Notes under the pieces: model-generated
What the model was told of the DNA's origin: nothing
Database searches by the model: none
The model's input: the letters and a program-made list of their open reading frames with translations, nothing else
Position numbers and translations under genes: made by a program
Assembly: GCA_964614535.1 (NCBI GenBank)
Contig: CAZTOZ010000013.1
Location: 31,067 to 95,066 of the forward strand
Length of the DNA: 64,000 nucleotides
Source: JALSHZ01 sp964614535
GTDB taxonomy: Bacteria > Pseudomonadota > Gammaproteobacteria > UWMA-0217
Direction: 5' to 3'
Shown here: piece after piece, positions 1-8,714 of the stretch
Position numbering within the stretch: the stretch's first letter is position 1
Layout: every line of letters starts with the position of its first letter

Positions 1-279
1 GGCCTCGTCCTCGTACACGACGTTCAGCGCCACCGGCTCCGCCTCCACCCGCGCCAGGTCGGGCTCCACCTCGTCGGGGCGGTTCAGCACCACCCGCTCG
101 CCGCCCCGCGCCTTGTCCCGTCCACGCGGCGTGCGGCCATCGACGACGATGGCACCCTCCTTCAGCCAGCGCTGCAGCCGGCCACGCGAGTATTCGGGAA
201 ACAGCTCGGCCAGCGCCTTGTCGATACGCTGGCCGGCCAGCGCATCGGGAATGGTTCGGGTCAGGGAGTCGGCGTGCAT
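1..279 (-). CDS. rluD: Ribosomal large-subunit pseudouridine synthase D, N-terminal part (runs off the window)
   Basis: Only the first 93 codons are present; the gene continues beyond base 1. The reverse-strand reading begins MHADSLTRTIPDALAGQR and continues through an S4-like RNA-binding segment (RIDKALAELFPEYSRGRLQRW). It then reaches the linker leading to the catalytic domain (ALNVVYEDEA), as in RluD. The family makes pseudouridines in helix 69 of 23S rRNA. The catalytic aspartate lies outside the window. The gene is divergent from bamD with about 80 bases between the starts, the same arrangement as in Escherichia coli, which supports the name over other RluA-family members. Confidence 0.9.
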   Translation of the reverse strand, partial: MHADSLTRTIPDALAGQRIDKALAELFPEYSRGRLQRWLKEGAIVVDGRTPRGRDKARGGERVVLNRPDEVEPDLARVEAEPVALNVVYEDEA

Positions 280-358
280 GGCCGAAGTGTATCGGATTCG
301 CCGCCCAAAGGCCGCTGCGCTACAATGACGCCCCCTTTTCCCAGCGATCGCCCTGCCG

Positions 359-1138
359 ATGAAAAAGCTCCTGTCACTGCTGCTCCTCTCTCTGTTCGTC
401 ACCGCCTGCGCCACCACCGGCGACCAGGACAAGGCCGATGCCGACGCCACGGCGCAGAAACTCTATCAAAAAGGCAAGAAGGAGCTGGACCGGAAGAACT
501 ATGAGCTGGCCATCGAGCAGTTCGAGAAGCTCGAAGCGGCCTACCCCTTCGGTGAATACGCGCAGAAGGCTCAGCTCGACATCGCCTACGCCCACTACAA
601 GATGCACGAGCCGGAAGCCGCCATCGCCGCGGCCGACCAGTTCATCCGCCTCAATCCGCTGCACGAAAACGTCGACTACGCCTACTACATCAAGGGACTG
701 GCCAACGCCACCCGCTACGACGGCTTCTTCGACAAGTTCATTCCGAAGGATCTGGGCGATCTCGACCCCAATCCGCTGAAGCAGGCCTTTCTCGATTTCA
801 AGCTGCTGGTCCGGCGCTTTCCCGACAGCCGCTATGCCGAAGACGCCAAGCAGCGCATGGTCTATCTGCGCAATGCGCTGGCACGTCACGAGTACAACGT
901 GGCCGACTTCTACTGGCGACGTGGCGCCTATGTGGCGGTGATCAACCGCTGCACCGACCTGATGCGCGACTACGACGGCGCAGAGATCATGCCGGAGACC
1001 ATTGCGCTGATGGCGCGGGCCTACCGCAAGCTGGGGCTGGAGGAGGAATACGCCGATGCGGTGAAGCTGTTCGAGGCCAACTTTCCGCAGCGCAAGGCGC
1101 TACTGGAAGAGGATCGGCGGCTCTTCTCCAAGTGGTAG
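359..1138 (+). CDS. bamD: Outer membrane protein assembly factor BamD (lipoprotein)
   Basis: The product is 259 residues. It starts with a lipoprotein signal (MKKLLSLLLLSLFVTAC) whose lipobox VTAC puts the lipidated cysteine at residue 17. The mature part is made of tetratricopeptide-like helices (for example AIEQFEKLEAAYPFGEYAQ and DYAYYIKGLAN), the ComL/BamD signature. BamD is the essential lipoprotein of the BAM complex that inserts beta-barrel proteins into the outer membrane. A TACAAT hexamer at 321-326 could be the -10 box of its promoter, but no good -35 is visible. Divergent rluD upstream fits the known gammaproteobacterial arrangement. Confidence 0.96.
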   Translation: MKKLLSLLLLSLFVTACATTGDQDKADADATAQKLYQKGKKELDRKNYELAIEQFEKLEAAYPFGEYAQKAQLDIAYAHYKMHEPEAAIAAADQFIRLNPLHENVDYAYYIKGLANATRYDGFFDKFIPKDLGDLDPNPLKQAFLDFKLLVRRFPDSRYAEDAKQRMVYLRNALARHEYNVADFYWRRGAYVAVINRCTDLMRDYDGAEIMPETIALMARAYRKLGLEEEYADAVKLFEANFPQRKALLEEDRRLFSKW

Positions 1139-1302
1139 CGGCGCCCTCGAGCCCGAATAGTTCACGAGAACGCTGAACCCCCATCATCACGCCATTTGCC
1201 CGATTCGCCGGCAACCATCGCCACGGCCATGCTTTTCGGCGAATCGAACAAACTGCCTCACCGGGATTCCCCCAAACCCCGCATTCCCATGAAACATTCG
1301 GG

Positions 1303-2919
1303 CTAGCGCGCGAAGCGCCGGGCATAGCCGGAGGTGATCGGGTAGCGCCGGTCCTTGCCGAACCCCCGCCGCGTGATCCGCACCCCCGGTGGCGCCTGAC
1401 GGCGCTTGTACTCGTTACGCAGCACCATCCGCGCCACCCGTCGCACCGTCTCCGGATCGAACCCGGCCTCGATGATCTCCTCCACCGACTGATCGCGCTC
1501 GATGAAGCGTTCCAGAATCGGGTCGAGAATCTCGTAGGGCGGCAGGCTGTCGCTGTCCTGCTGGTCAGGCGCCAGCTCGGCCGACGGCGGCCGGGTGATG
1601 ACACGCTCGGGGATGACCGGTGAGCGAGTGTTGCGATAGCGGGCCAGGTCGTAGACCAGCGTCTTGGCACAGTCGATCAGCGGCGCGTAGCCGCCGGCCA
1701 TGTCGCCATAGAGGGTGGCGTAACCCACCGACATCTCGCTCTTGTTGCCGGTGGTCAGCAGGATGCGGCCGCTCTTGTTGGACAAGGCCATGAGGACGAC
1801 GCCACGGCTGCGGGCCTGGAGGTTCTCCTCGGTGGTGTCGGGCGGCAGGCCGTCGAACACCGGTTCGAGCATTTCGAGAAAGGTGCGGAAGGCCGGCTCG
1901 ATGGAGATGGTCCGGTAGTCCACGCCGAGGGTCTCGGCCTCGGCGGCGGCATCGTCGAGGCTCATCCGGGAGGTGTAGCGTGACGGCATCATCACGGCGT
2001 TGACGTTCTCCGCGCCGAGGGCATCGACGGCGATGGCCAGCGTCAGCGCCGAGTCGATACCGCCCGACAGCCCCAGCAGCGCGCCGGGAAAGCCGTTCTT
2101 GCCCACGTAGTCCCGCACGCCGAGCACCAACGCCTGGTAGACATCGGCCACCGGGTCGTGGCCGCTTGCCGTCACGGTACCAGTGAACGGCCACGCCACC
2201 ATGGTCGTTGCCTCCTCGAAACCGGGGCTCTGCGAGACCACCCGCCCATCGGCGGCCACGACCACCGAGCGGCCGTCGAACACCAGCTCGTCCTGTCCCC
2301 CGACGAGATTGACATAGACGATCGGCAGGCCACATTCCGCCACCCGGGCGCGCAGCATCTCCAGCCGTTCGGCATGCTTGTCACGGTGAAACGGCGAGGC
2401 GTTGAGGTTGACCAGCAGCTCGGCACCGGCATCGCGGGCGGTCAGGGCCGGGCCACTGTGCCAGATGTCCTCGCAGATGGTGAGGCCGATCCGGTGCCCC
2501 TTGCAGTCGAAGACGCAGCTCTCCCGCCCCGGAACGAAATAGCGCTTCTCGTCGAAGACGGCGTAGTTCGGCAACTTCTGCTTGTAGTAGCGGGCAGCGA
2601 TCCCGCCATCACGCAGCAGGAAGGCGGCATTGTGCAGACCGTCCCGATCCTGCCAGGGGAGCCCGACAACGACGTCGATGCCATCGACCCGGCGGACGAC
2701 GCGGAACAGCTCCCGCTCGCACCATTCGATCAGGCTCTTGCGAAACAGCAGATCTTCCGGCGGATAGCCGGTCAGCGTCAGTTCAGGAAAGACGATCAGA
2801 TCGGCGCCCAATTCGTCGCGGGCGCGGCAGGCCTGCTCGATGACCCGGTCGGCATTGGCGCTGACGTCTCCGACCATCAGGTTGGTCTGGGCCAGCGCAA
2901 TCTTCAAAGTGTCGGCCAC
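1303..2919 (-). CDS. nadE: Glutamine-dependent NAD+ synthetase
   Basis: This two-domain enzyme makes the last step of NAD synthesis, amidating deamido-NAD with ammonia released from glutamine. The N-terminal nitrilase-type glutaminase domain shows the expected catalytic residues: glutamate in FPELTLTGYPPEDLL, lysine in KQKLPNY and cysteine in LTICEDIWH. The C-terminal synthetase domain carries the ATP-pyrophosphatase loop SGGIDSALT and the KSEMSVGYATLYGDMAGG segment. I prefer the GTG start at 2919 because it leaves about five residues before IALAQ, as usual for the family. A TTG five codons upstream (2934) is the alternative; neither has a clear ribosome-binding site. Divergent from pilS and convergent with bamD. 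Confidence 0.95.
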   Translation of the reverse strand: MADTLKIALAQTNLMVGDVSANADRVIEQACRARDELGADLIVFPELTLTGYPPEDLLFRKSLIEWCERELFRVVRRVDGIDVVVGLPWQDRDGLHNAAFLLRDGGIAARYYKQKLPNYAVFDEKRYFVPGRESCVFDCKGHRIGLTICEDIWHSGPALTARDAGAELLVNLNASPFHRDKHAERLEMLRARVAECGLPIVYVNLVGGQDELVFDGRSVVVAADGRVVSQSPGFEEATTMVAWPFTGTVTASGHDPVADVYQALVLGVRDYVGKNGFPGALLGLSGGIDSALTLAIAVDALGAENVNAVMMPSRYTSRMSLDDAAAEAETLGVDYRTISIEPAFRTFLEMLEPVFDGLPPDTTEENLQARSRGVVLMALSNKSGRILLTTGNKSEMSVGYATLYGDMAGGYAPLIDCAKTLVYDLARYRNTRSPVIPERVITRPPSAELAPDQQDSDSLPPYEILDPILERFIERDQSVEEIIEAGFDPETVRRVARMVLRNEYKRRQAPPGVRITRRGFGKDRRYPITSGYARRFAR

Positions 2920-2983
2920 GGCTTGGATACTCAATGGATTATTGGGATATATTGCGGTGGATTGTCATACATCCCCCAGTCAG

Positions 2984-4648
2984 ATGCCATTACCCGTCAA
3001 GGATAGATCGGCCCACCACGACCCAGACCCGCGCCTGGTCCACGCCCGCGGCGCCCACCGCAGCGAGCGCGATTCGTGGAATTCGCTCAAGCTCTTTCTG
3101 CTCTATCGGCTCGGCATCTCGCTGGTGCTGCTGTTGCTGCACTCCTTCGGCGCGCTGCCGCTGGGCGAATCACCGTCGGACCAAAAGCTGTTCCTGCAGG
3201 CGGCGGAGGCGCTGTTCGCCATCAATCTGCTGCTGGCGCCGGTGGTGTTCCTGCCGGGCATGCCGTTTCGCCACCTGGTCAGCGGTCAGGTCATCATCGA
3301 CATCGTCGCCTTTTCGGTGATGATGTATGCCAGTACCGGGCTGGAGAGCGGCATCGGCCTGCTGGTGGTGCCGAGCATCGCCGGCGCCAGCCTGCTGCTG
3401 CCGGGCAACATGGCACCGTTCTATGCCGCTTTCGCGACGCTGGCGGTCTTCGTCCAGGCGGGCATCAGCATTCTGCATGGCCGCCACGAGCTGTTCACAC
3501 TGACCCAGGCGGGAATCCAGGGTTCGATCTTCTTCGCCGTGGCGATTCTGGCAACGAAGATGGCGCGCAAGGCACTGGCCAGCGAGGAGCTGGCCTGGCG
3601 GCGCGGCCGCGATTTTGCCGACCTCTCGCAACTCAACCGCCACATCGTCGAACAGATGGACACCGGCGTCATCGTCGCCGGCGAGGACGGCCGGGTGCGG
3701 CTGATCAACAAGGCGGCCTGGGAGCTGCTGGGTCACGACAGCCCGAGGCAGCAGGTGGCCTTGAATGACCTCAGCCCGGCGCTGCAGCAGGCCGCCGACC
3801 ACTGGCTGGAAGGCGGCAGCCCATCCCATGCCAGCCAACGGGGCACGGCACCGAACGGTCGCGCCTTCGATGCCCAGTTCATCCCCATCGGGCGTGGCAA
3901 GCAGCGGGCGATACTGATCTTTCTGACCGATCTGACCGAACGCAGCCGCCAGCTCCACGAGGTGAAACTGGCTGCCCTCGGCCGGCTGACGGCGAGCATC
4001 GCCCACGAGATCCGCAACCCGCTGGGCGCCATCAGCCACGCGGCCCAGCTGTTGCAGGAGTCGGAGACACTGACCGATCCCGACCAGCGGCTGGCCACCA
4101 TCATCCAGTCCAATGCGCAACGGATGAACCAGCTGATCGAGAATGTCCTCAATCTCTCCCGCCGCCGCAATCCGGCCCCCCAGCAGCTGGCGCTGACGCC
4201 TTGGCTCCAGGCACTGGCCGACGAGTTCCGGCAACAGCAGGATCTGCCCGGGGAAGCCGTGAAGCTCGAAACAAAACAATTGGTTACCATCGAGGTGGAT
4301 GCGGGGCAGTTGCATCAGATCCTGTGGAATCTGTTGAGCAATGCACAGATTCATTCCGGCAGATCGGGCAATCTGCGAATCAGGATCGTGACCGCCAGCG
4401 GCGACGACGGCCATGTCGATATCGACGTCATCGACAACGGCGAGCCGATCGACCCGGCGTTGCGCGAACGACTGTTCGAGCCGTTCTTCTCCACCGACAG
4501 CCGGGGCACCGGCCTTGGGCTCTACCTGGCGCGGGCGCTGGCCGAGGCCAATGGCGGCTCGCTGGAGTACCGCGCACTCGACGATGGCGGCAACTGCTTC
4601 ACGATCAGGCTGCCACTGGCAGACACGGAACGGAACCGGCAACCATGA
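2984..4648 (+). CDS. pilS: Type IV pilus sensor histidine kinase PilS
   Basis: Membrane-bound sensor kinase of about 554 residues. The N-terminal third is hydrophobic with several membrane segments (LYRLGISLVLLLLHSFGALPL, IDIVAFSVMMYASTGLESG and others). A PAS domain follows (HIVEQMDTGVIVAGEDGRVRLIN). The HisKA box is ASIAHEIRNPLGAISH with phospho-acceptor His at about residue 341. The ATP-binding domain has DNGEPI and GTGLGLYLA near 483 and 508. It phosphorylates PilR to control pilin transcription. The ATG at 2984 avoids running into divergent nadE and leaves a normal cytoplasmic leader; an in-frame ATG further upstream would overlap nadE. The stop overlaps the pilR start as ATGA, so the two are translationally coupled. 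Confidence 0.93.
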   Translation: MPLPVKDRSAHHDPDPRLVHARGAHRSERDSWNSLKLFLLYRLGISLVLLLLHSFGALPLGESPSDQKLFLQAAEALFAINLLLAPVVFLPGMPFRHLVSGQVIIDIVAFSVMMYASTGLESGIGLLVVPSIAGASLLLPGNMAPFYAAFATLAVFVQAGISILHGRHELFTLTQAGIQGSIFFAVAILATKMARKALASEELAWRRGRDFADLSQLNRHIVEQMDTGVIVAGEDGRVRLINKAAWELLGHDSPRQQVALNDLSPALQQAADHWLEGGSPSHASQRGTAPNGRAFDAQFIPIGRGKQRAILIFLTDLTERSRQLHEVKLAALGRLTASIAHEIRNPLGAISHAAQLLQESETLTDPDQRLATIIQSNAQRMNQLIENVLNLSRRRNPAPQQLALTPWLQALADEFRQQQDLPGEAVKLETKQLVTIEVDAGQLHQILWNLLSNAQIHSGRSGNLRIRIVTASGDDGHVDIDVIDNGEPIDPALRERLFEPFFSTDSRGTGLGLYLARALAEANGGSLEYRALDDGGNCFTIRLPLADTERNRQP

Positions 4649-5982
4649 GCATCAAGAACGTCCTCGTCATCGACGACGAACCCGATATCCGGGAGCTGCT
4701 GGACATCACGCTGGCGCGGATGGGCCTCGACTCCACCACCACCGCCACCGTGGCCGAGGCGCTGGCCGCGCTCGACGCCCGCTGCTTCGACCTCTGCCTC
4801 ACCGACATGCGGCTACCCGACGGCGACGGGCTGGCCATCGTCAAATATATCCAGAAACACTATCCCGACCTGCCGGTGGCCGTCATCACCGCCCACGGCA
4901 ACGTCGAGGCCGCGGTCGAGGCACTCAAGTCCGGCGCCTTCGACTTCGTCTCCAAGCCGGTCGATCTGCAGATGCTGCGCAGCCTGATCGAAACAGCGCT
5001 GAAACTCCGCCCCGATTCACCGACGGGGCAGACATCGGACCCCGCCACGATGCTGCTGGGGGAATCGGCCGTCATGGAGAGGCTGCGCGGGATGATCGCC
5101 AAGCTGGCCCGCAGCCAGGCACCGGTCTTCATTCAGGGCGAATCGGGCACTGGCAAGGAGCTGGTGGCGCGGGAGATCCACCGCGCCGGGCCGCGCGCCA
5201 GCCAGCCGTTCATCGCGGTCAACTGCGGCGCCATCCCGTCGGAGCTGATGGAGAGCGAGTTCTTCGGCCACAAGAAGGGGAGCTTTACCGGCGCCATCGC
5301 CGACAAGGAGGGACTGTTCGCGGCGGCCGAAGGCGGCACGCTGTTTCTCGACGAAGTGGCCGACCTGCCACTGAACATGCAGGTCAAGCTGCTGCGGGCC
5401 ATTCAGGAACGCGCCATCAAGCCGATCGGTGAGCAGCAGGAGAAGCCGGTGGACGTGCGCATTCTGTCGGCCAGCCACAAGAATCTGCTCGACGAGGTGG
5501 CCGCCGGCCGCTTCCGTCAAGATCTCTTCTATCGCCTCAACGTCATCGAATTGCAGGTGCCGCCATTGCGGCAGCGCCGCGAAGACATCGAGACCCTGGC
5601 CAGCCATTTTCTCCGGCGCATCGCAGAGCAGTGGGGAACCCCCGTGGCACGTCTCTCGCCGGCAGCGCTGGCAAGGCTGCAAGGCTATGATTTTCCAGGC
5701 AACGTCCGCGAACTGGAGAACATCCTGGAGCGGGCCTGTACCCTCTCCGACAGCGACACCATCGACGCCGACGACATCGAACTGCCCGAGCAGCGCCACG
5801 CATCGACCACCCGGCCCGCGCTGGCGGGCGAGACACTCTCCGATTCACTGGCCAGCCAGGAGAAGGCCGCCATCCTGCAGGCGCTGGAAGAGACCCGCTG
5901 GAACAAGACCGCCGCGGCCAGGAAACTGGGCATGACGTTGCGGCAGCTACGCTACCGATTGAGCAAGTTTGACATCGATTGA
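4645..5982 (+). CDS. pilR: Sigma-54-dependent response regulator PilR
   Basis: NtrC-family activator of 445 residues. The receiver domain starts at once (NVLVIDDEPDIRELLD), with the phosphorylation site D54 in LTDMRLP. The AAA+ domain has Walker A GESGTGKE near residue 165, the sigma-54 contact loop GSFTGA near 211 and Walker B GGTLFLDEVADLP. A Fis-type helix-turn-helix closes the protein (WNKTAAARKLGMTLRQLRYRL). It activates the pilin promoter with RNA polymerase-sigma-54. Its own gene ends about 215 bases upstream of a good sigma-54 promoter for pilA, so its target is next door. The start overlaps the pilS stop. Confidence 0.95.
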   Translation: MSIKNVLVIDDEPDIRELLDITLARMGLDSTTTATVAEALAALDARCFDLCLTDMRLPDGDGLAIVKYIQKHYPDLPVAVITAHGNVEAAVEALKSGAFDFVSKPVDLQMLRSLIETALKLRPDSPTGQTSDPATMLLGESAVMERLRGMIAKLARSQAPVFIQGESGTGKELVAREIHRAGPRASQPFIAVNCGAIPSELMESEFFGHKKGSFTGAIADKEGLFAAAEGGTLFLDEVADLPLNMQVKLLRAIQERAIKPIGEQQEKPVDVRILSASHKNLLDEVAAGRFRQDLFYRLNVIELQVPPLRQRREDIETLASHFLRRIAEQWGTPVARLSPAALARLQGYDFPGNVRELENILERACTLSDSDTIDADDIELPEQRHASTTRPALAGETLSDSLASQEKAAILQALEETRWNKTAAARKLGMTLRQLRYRLSKFDID

Positions 5983-5983
5983 C

Positions 5984-6015
5984 GACAGAAACTGACATTT
6001 TTGTCAGTTTCTGTC
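5984..6015. promoter_or_regulatory. Perfect inverted repeat after pilR: candidate PilR site or terminator
   Basis: Two perfect 14-base arms, GACAGAAACTGACA (5984-5997) and TGTCAGTTTCTGTC (6002-6015), are separated by TTTT. The repeat starts two bases after the pilR stop codon. Each arm contains GACA/TGTC elements. In Pseudomonas the PilR binding region upstream of pilA consists of repeated TGTC motifs, so this may be the enhancer for the promoter about 180 bases downstream. It could also act as a terminator for pilSR, although there is no run of T after the stem. Confidence 0.55.
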
Positions 6016-6196
6016 ACCAAAAGCGGGGCCGGCCCGAGCATCCCCTGCCGCCGGCAGGTCGCGCACGACCATTCTCCCCCCTTGGCCATGCCATTCGTCG
6101 GCCGGCGGGCTCCCCGCAAAATCAACCGGTTAGATCCCGGTGGCGCCGTTCGTCCACGCATCTGCCGGCGCTGACGATCCGGGCACCCGCCGCCGC

Positions 6197-6212
6197 TGGC
6201 ACGCTATATGTA
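6197..6212 (+). promoter_or_regulatory. Sigma-54 (-24/-12) promoter of pilA
   Basis: The sequence TGGCACGCTATATGTA matches the sigma-54 consensus TGGCACG-N4-TTGCA with a perfect -24 element. The -12 element, ATGTA, keeps the critical T and G at the correct spacing. Transcription would start near 6224, leaving a leader of about 60 bases with a GGAG ribosome-binding site before the pilA ATG. The neighbouring PilR gene supplies the matching activator. Confidence 0.85.
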
Positions 6213-6283
6213 TGCTACCCTCGTGTTGAAACACAGCCTGCAAAGCTGAAACACGTAACACCACAAGACTGGAGTCCAATAAC

Positions 6284-6778
6284 ATGAAAAAGGCACAACA
6301 AGGTTTCACCCTCATCGAATTGATGATCGTCGTCGCGATCATCGGCATCCTGGCCGCCGTCGCCCTGCCGGCCTACCAGGACTATGTCGCCAAATCGAAG
6401 ATCACCAGCATCGTTGCGACCGCCTCTTCCGGCAAGTCGGCGATGTTCGATCGCTATTCCGAGCTTGGTGAGATGCCGGACGTCGCCGGTGCCGCCAACA
6501 ACGCCATCGACGAAGCCGGTTCCACCACCGAAGGCTTCTACAACACCATGAGCGGCTTGTCCTATCAGTCCGCGGTTGCCTACGCACGTGGCGCCAACGC
6601 CGCTGGCACGGCCAACGCCAAAGGCACTTTCACCGTGACCCTGGCCGGCATCAATGCCAACGTGAATGGCAAGACCCTGGCGTTCTCCTATGAGGACGAT
6701 GGCGGTGAGCTGAAGTTCGACTGCGCTGTGCCCAATAATGACATTCCCGACAAGTATCTGCCCGCGCAGTGTCAGTAA
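6284..6778 (+). CDS. pilA: Type IV major pilin (type IVa)
   Basis: Product of 164 residues. A seven-residue leader (MKKAQQG) precedes FTLIELMIVVAIIGILAAVALP, so PilD should cut after G7 and methylate F8. E12 is the conserved mature Glu5. The hydrophobic helix is followed by YQDYVAKSKI, and the C-terminus holds a cysteine pair, C147 and C163, forming the short disulphide-bounded D-region. The subunit polymerises into the pilus fibre for twitching, adhesion or DNA uptake. A single copy lies between a sigma-54 promoter and a strong terminator, as expected for a highly expressed pilin. Confidence 0.95.
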   Translation: MKKAQQGFTLIELMIVVAIIGILAAVALPAYQDYVAKSKITSIVATASSGKSAMFDRYSELGEMPDVAGAANNAIDEAGSTTEGFYNTMSGLSYQSAVAYARGANAAGTANAKGTFTVTLAGINANVNGKTLAFSYEDDGGELKFDCAVPNNDIPDKYLPAQCQ

Positions 6779-6800
6779 TCCGGACGACTTGCACGACACG

Positions 6801-6830
6801 AAAGGCCCCGCTTGCGGGGCTTTTCTTTTT
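6801..6830 (+). terminator. Intrinsic terminator of pilA
   Basis: GCCCCG (6805-6810), loop CTTG, CGGGGC (6815-6820), followed by TTTTCTTTTT. This is a textbook rho-independent terminator 22 bases after the pilA stop, separating pilin transcription from pilB. Confidence 0.92.
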
Positions 6831-6971
6831 CTCCTGTCGGACTTGTCACACCGCTTCCCCGGTGATTGTGGTATGTTGTTGATCCTTTGATCAATTTCTT
6901 CAGATTCCATCCCGCCTGTCTCGTTGAAACAATCCGGCCCAGCGGAACACAACAGGAGTGGTTCCAGCACG

Positions 6972-8705
6972 ATGAGTTCAGCAACCTCCATCAACAATCC
7001 CCCCACCGCCACCCTCGCCATCAACGGTCTGCTGCGCCGACTATTGGCCGAGCGCGTCATCTCCAAGACCCAGGCCATCGACACCCAGGCACTGGCGTCG
7101 AAAAGCGGCAAGCCATTGATCCGGGTGCTGCTGGACGAGTCCATCGCCACCCCCCTGCAGGTGGCCCGCGCCAGCGCCGAGGAGTTCGGTTTTCCGATGC
7201 TCGACCTGGCCGCCTTCGACCCGGAGGCCCTGCCCTCGGAGCTGATCGATGAGGAGCTGCTGACCAAGCACCATGCGCTACCGCTGATCAAGCGCAGCAA
7301 CCGCATCTACGTGGCGATCTCCGACCCGATGAACGTCACCGCGCTGGACGAACTGAAGTTCAAGACCGGCCTCACCGCCGAGGCCATCATCGTCGAGGAC
7401 GACAAGCTGACGGCGATGCTCAAACAGGTACTGGAGAACGCCGCGAACGACTGGGCCAGCGACGGACTCGAAGACGATCTGGAGGAGCTTCAGGTCGGCC
7501 TCGACGACACCCAGATCCAGCAGGCAGCCACCACCGAGATCGACGACACGCCGGTGGTACGCTTCGTCAACAGCACGCTGCTCAATGCCATTCGCCGTGG
7601 CGCCTCGGACATCCATTTCGAAATCTACGAAAAGGTCTTTCGCGTGCGCTACCGTCTCGACGGCGTGCTGCAGGAGATCACCAAGGCGCCCCACAACATC
7701 GCGCCACGGGTGATCGCCCGGATCAAGGTGATGTCGCGGATGGACATCTCCGAGCGGCGCATTCCGCAGGACGGCCGCATCAAGCTGAAGATCTCCGACA
7801 AGCGCGCCATCGACTTCCGGGTCAACACCTGCCCGACGCTCTACGGCGAGAAAATCGTGCTGCGGATTCTCGATCCCAACAGCGCCAAGCTGGGAATCGA
7901 TGCGCTCGGCTACGACGACGAACAGAAAAAGCTCTATCTCGATGCCCTCTCCAAGCCCTACGGCATGATTCTGGTCACCGGCCCGACCGGCAGCGGCAAG
8001 ACGGTCTCCCTCTATACCGGCCTCAATATCCTCAACACCCCCGACCGCAATATCTCCACCGCCGAGGACCCGGCCGAGATCAACATGATGGGGGTCAACC
8101 AGGTCAACGTGAATCCCAAGGTGGGACTCACCTTCGCCAACGCATTGCGCGCCTTTCTACGGCAGGACCCGGACGTCATCATGGTCGGCGAAATACGGGA
8201 TCTGGAGACGGCCGAGATCGCGATCAAGGCGGCACAGACTGGCCACCTGGTACTTTCGACACTGCACACCAACGACGCACCGCAGACGCTGACGCGTCTT
8301 GCCAACATGGGCGTTCCTCCTTACAACATCGCCTCCTCCGTCTCGCTGATCATCGCCCAGCGGCTGGCGCGCAAGCTCTGCGACCACTGCAAGGAGACCC
8401 ACGACGTACCCAGGGAAGTGCTGTTGGCCGAAGGGTTTTCCGACGAGGAAATCGGCAATTTTTCCATTTATCGCGCGGTGGGCTGTGACAAGTGTACTGG
8501 CGGCTACAAGGGGCGGGTTGGTATTTTCCAAGTGATGCCCATATCGGAAGAGATGGGCCGGATCATCATGGAAGGAGGCAACTCGATGCAGCTGGCGGAA
8601 CAGGCCAAGAAAGAGGGGATCAAGGATCTTCGCGACTCCGGGCTCGACAAGGTTCGCGCCGGTCTGATCAGTCTGGAAGAACTCAACCGCGTCACCAAGG
8701 ACTAG
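6972..8705 (+). CDS. pilB: Type IV pilus extension ATPase PilB
   Basis: Cytoplasmic hexameric GspE-family ATPase of 577 residues that powers pilus assembly. The N-terminal MshEN-like region (LLRRLLAERVISKTQAID...) is followed by the catalytic core, with Walker A GPTGSGKTVSLYT and Walker B DPDVIMVGEIRD. The core ends in the tetracysteine zinc motif CDHC...CDKCTGGYKGR of assembly (not retraction) ATPases. The ATG at 6972 has AGGAG about a dozen bases upstream; longer readings start inside non-coding DNA. The 193-base gap after pilA contains the pilA terminator, so pilB needs its own promoter. An extended -10-like TGGTATGTT at 6869-6877 is a candidate. Confidence 0.96.
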   Translation: MSSATSINNPPTATLAINGLLRRLLAERVISKTQAIDTQALASKSGKPLIRVLLDESIATPLQVARASAEEFGFPMLDLAAFDPEALPSELIDEELLTKHHALPLIKRSNRIYVAISDPMNVTALDELKFKTGLTAEAIIVEDDKLTAMLKQVLENAANDWASDGLEDDLEELQVGLDDTQIQQAATTEIDDTPVVRFVNSTLLNAIRRGASDIHFEIYEKVFRVRYRLDGVLQEITKAPHNIAPRVIARIKVMSRMDISERRIPQDGRIKLKISDKRAIDFRVNTCPTLYGEKIVLRILDPNSAKLGIDALGYDDEQKKLYLDALSKPYGMILVTGPTGSGKTVSLYTGLNILNTPDRNISTAEDPAEINMMGVNQVNVNPKVGLTFANALRAFLRQDPDVIMVGEIRDLETAEIAIKAAQTGHLVLSTLHTNDAPQTLTRLANMGVPPYNIASSVSLIIAQRLARKLCDHCKETHDVPREVLLAEGFSDEEIGNFSIYRAVGCDKCTGGYKGRVGIFQVMPISEEMGRIIMEGGNSMQLAEQAKKEGIKDLRDSGLDKVRAGLISLEELNRVTKD

Positions 8706-8714
8706 CCCGAAGAA

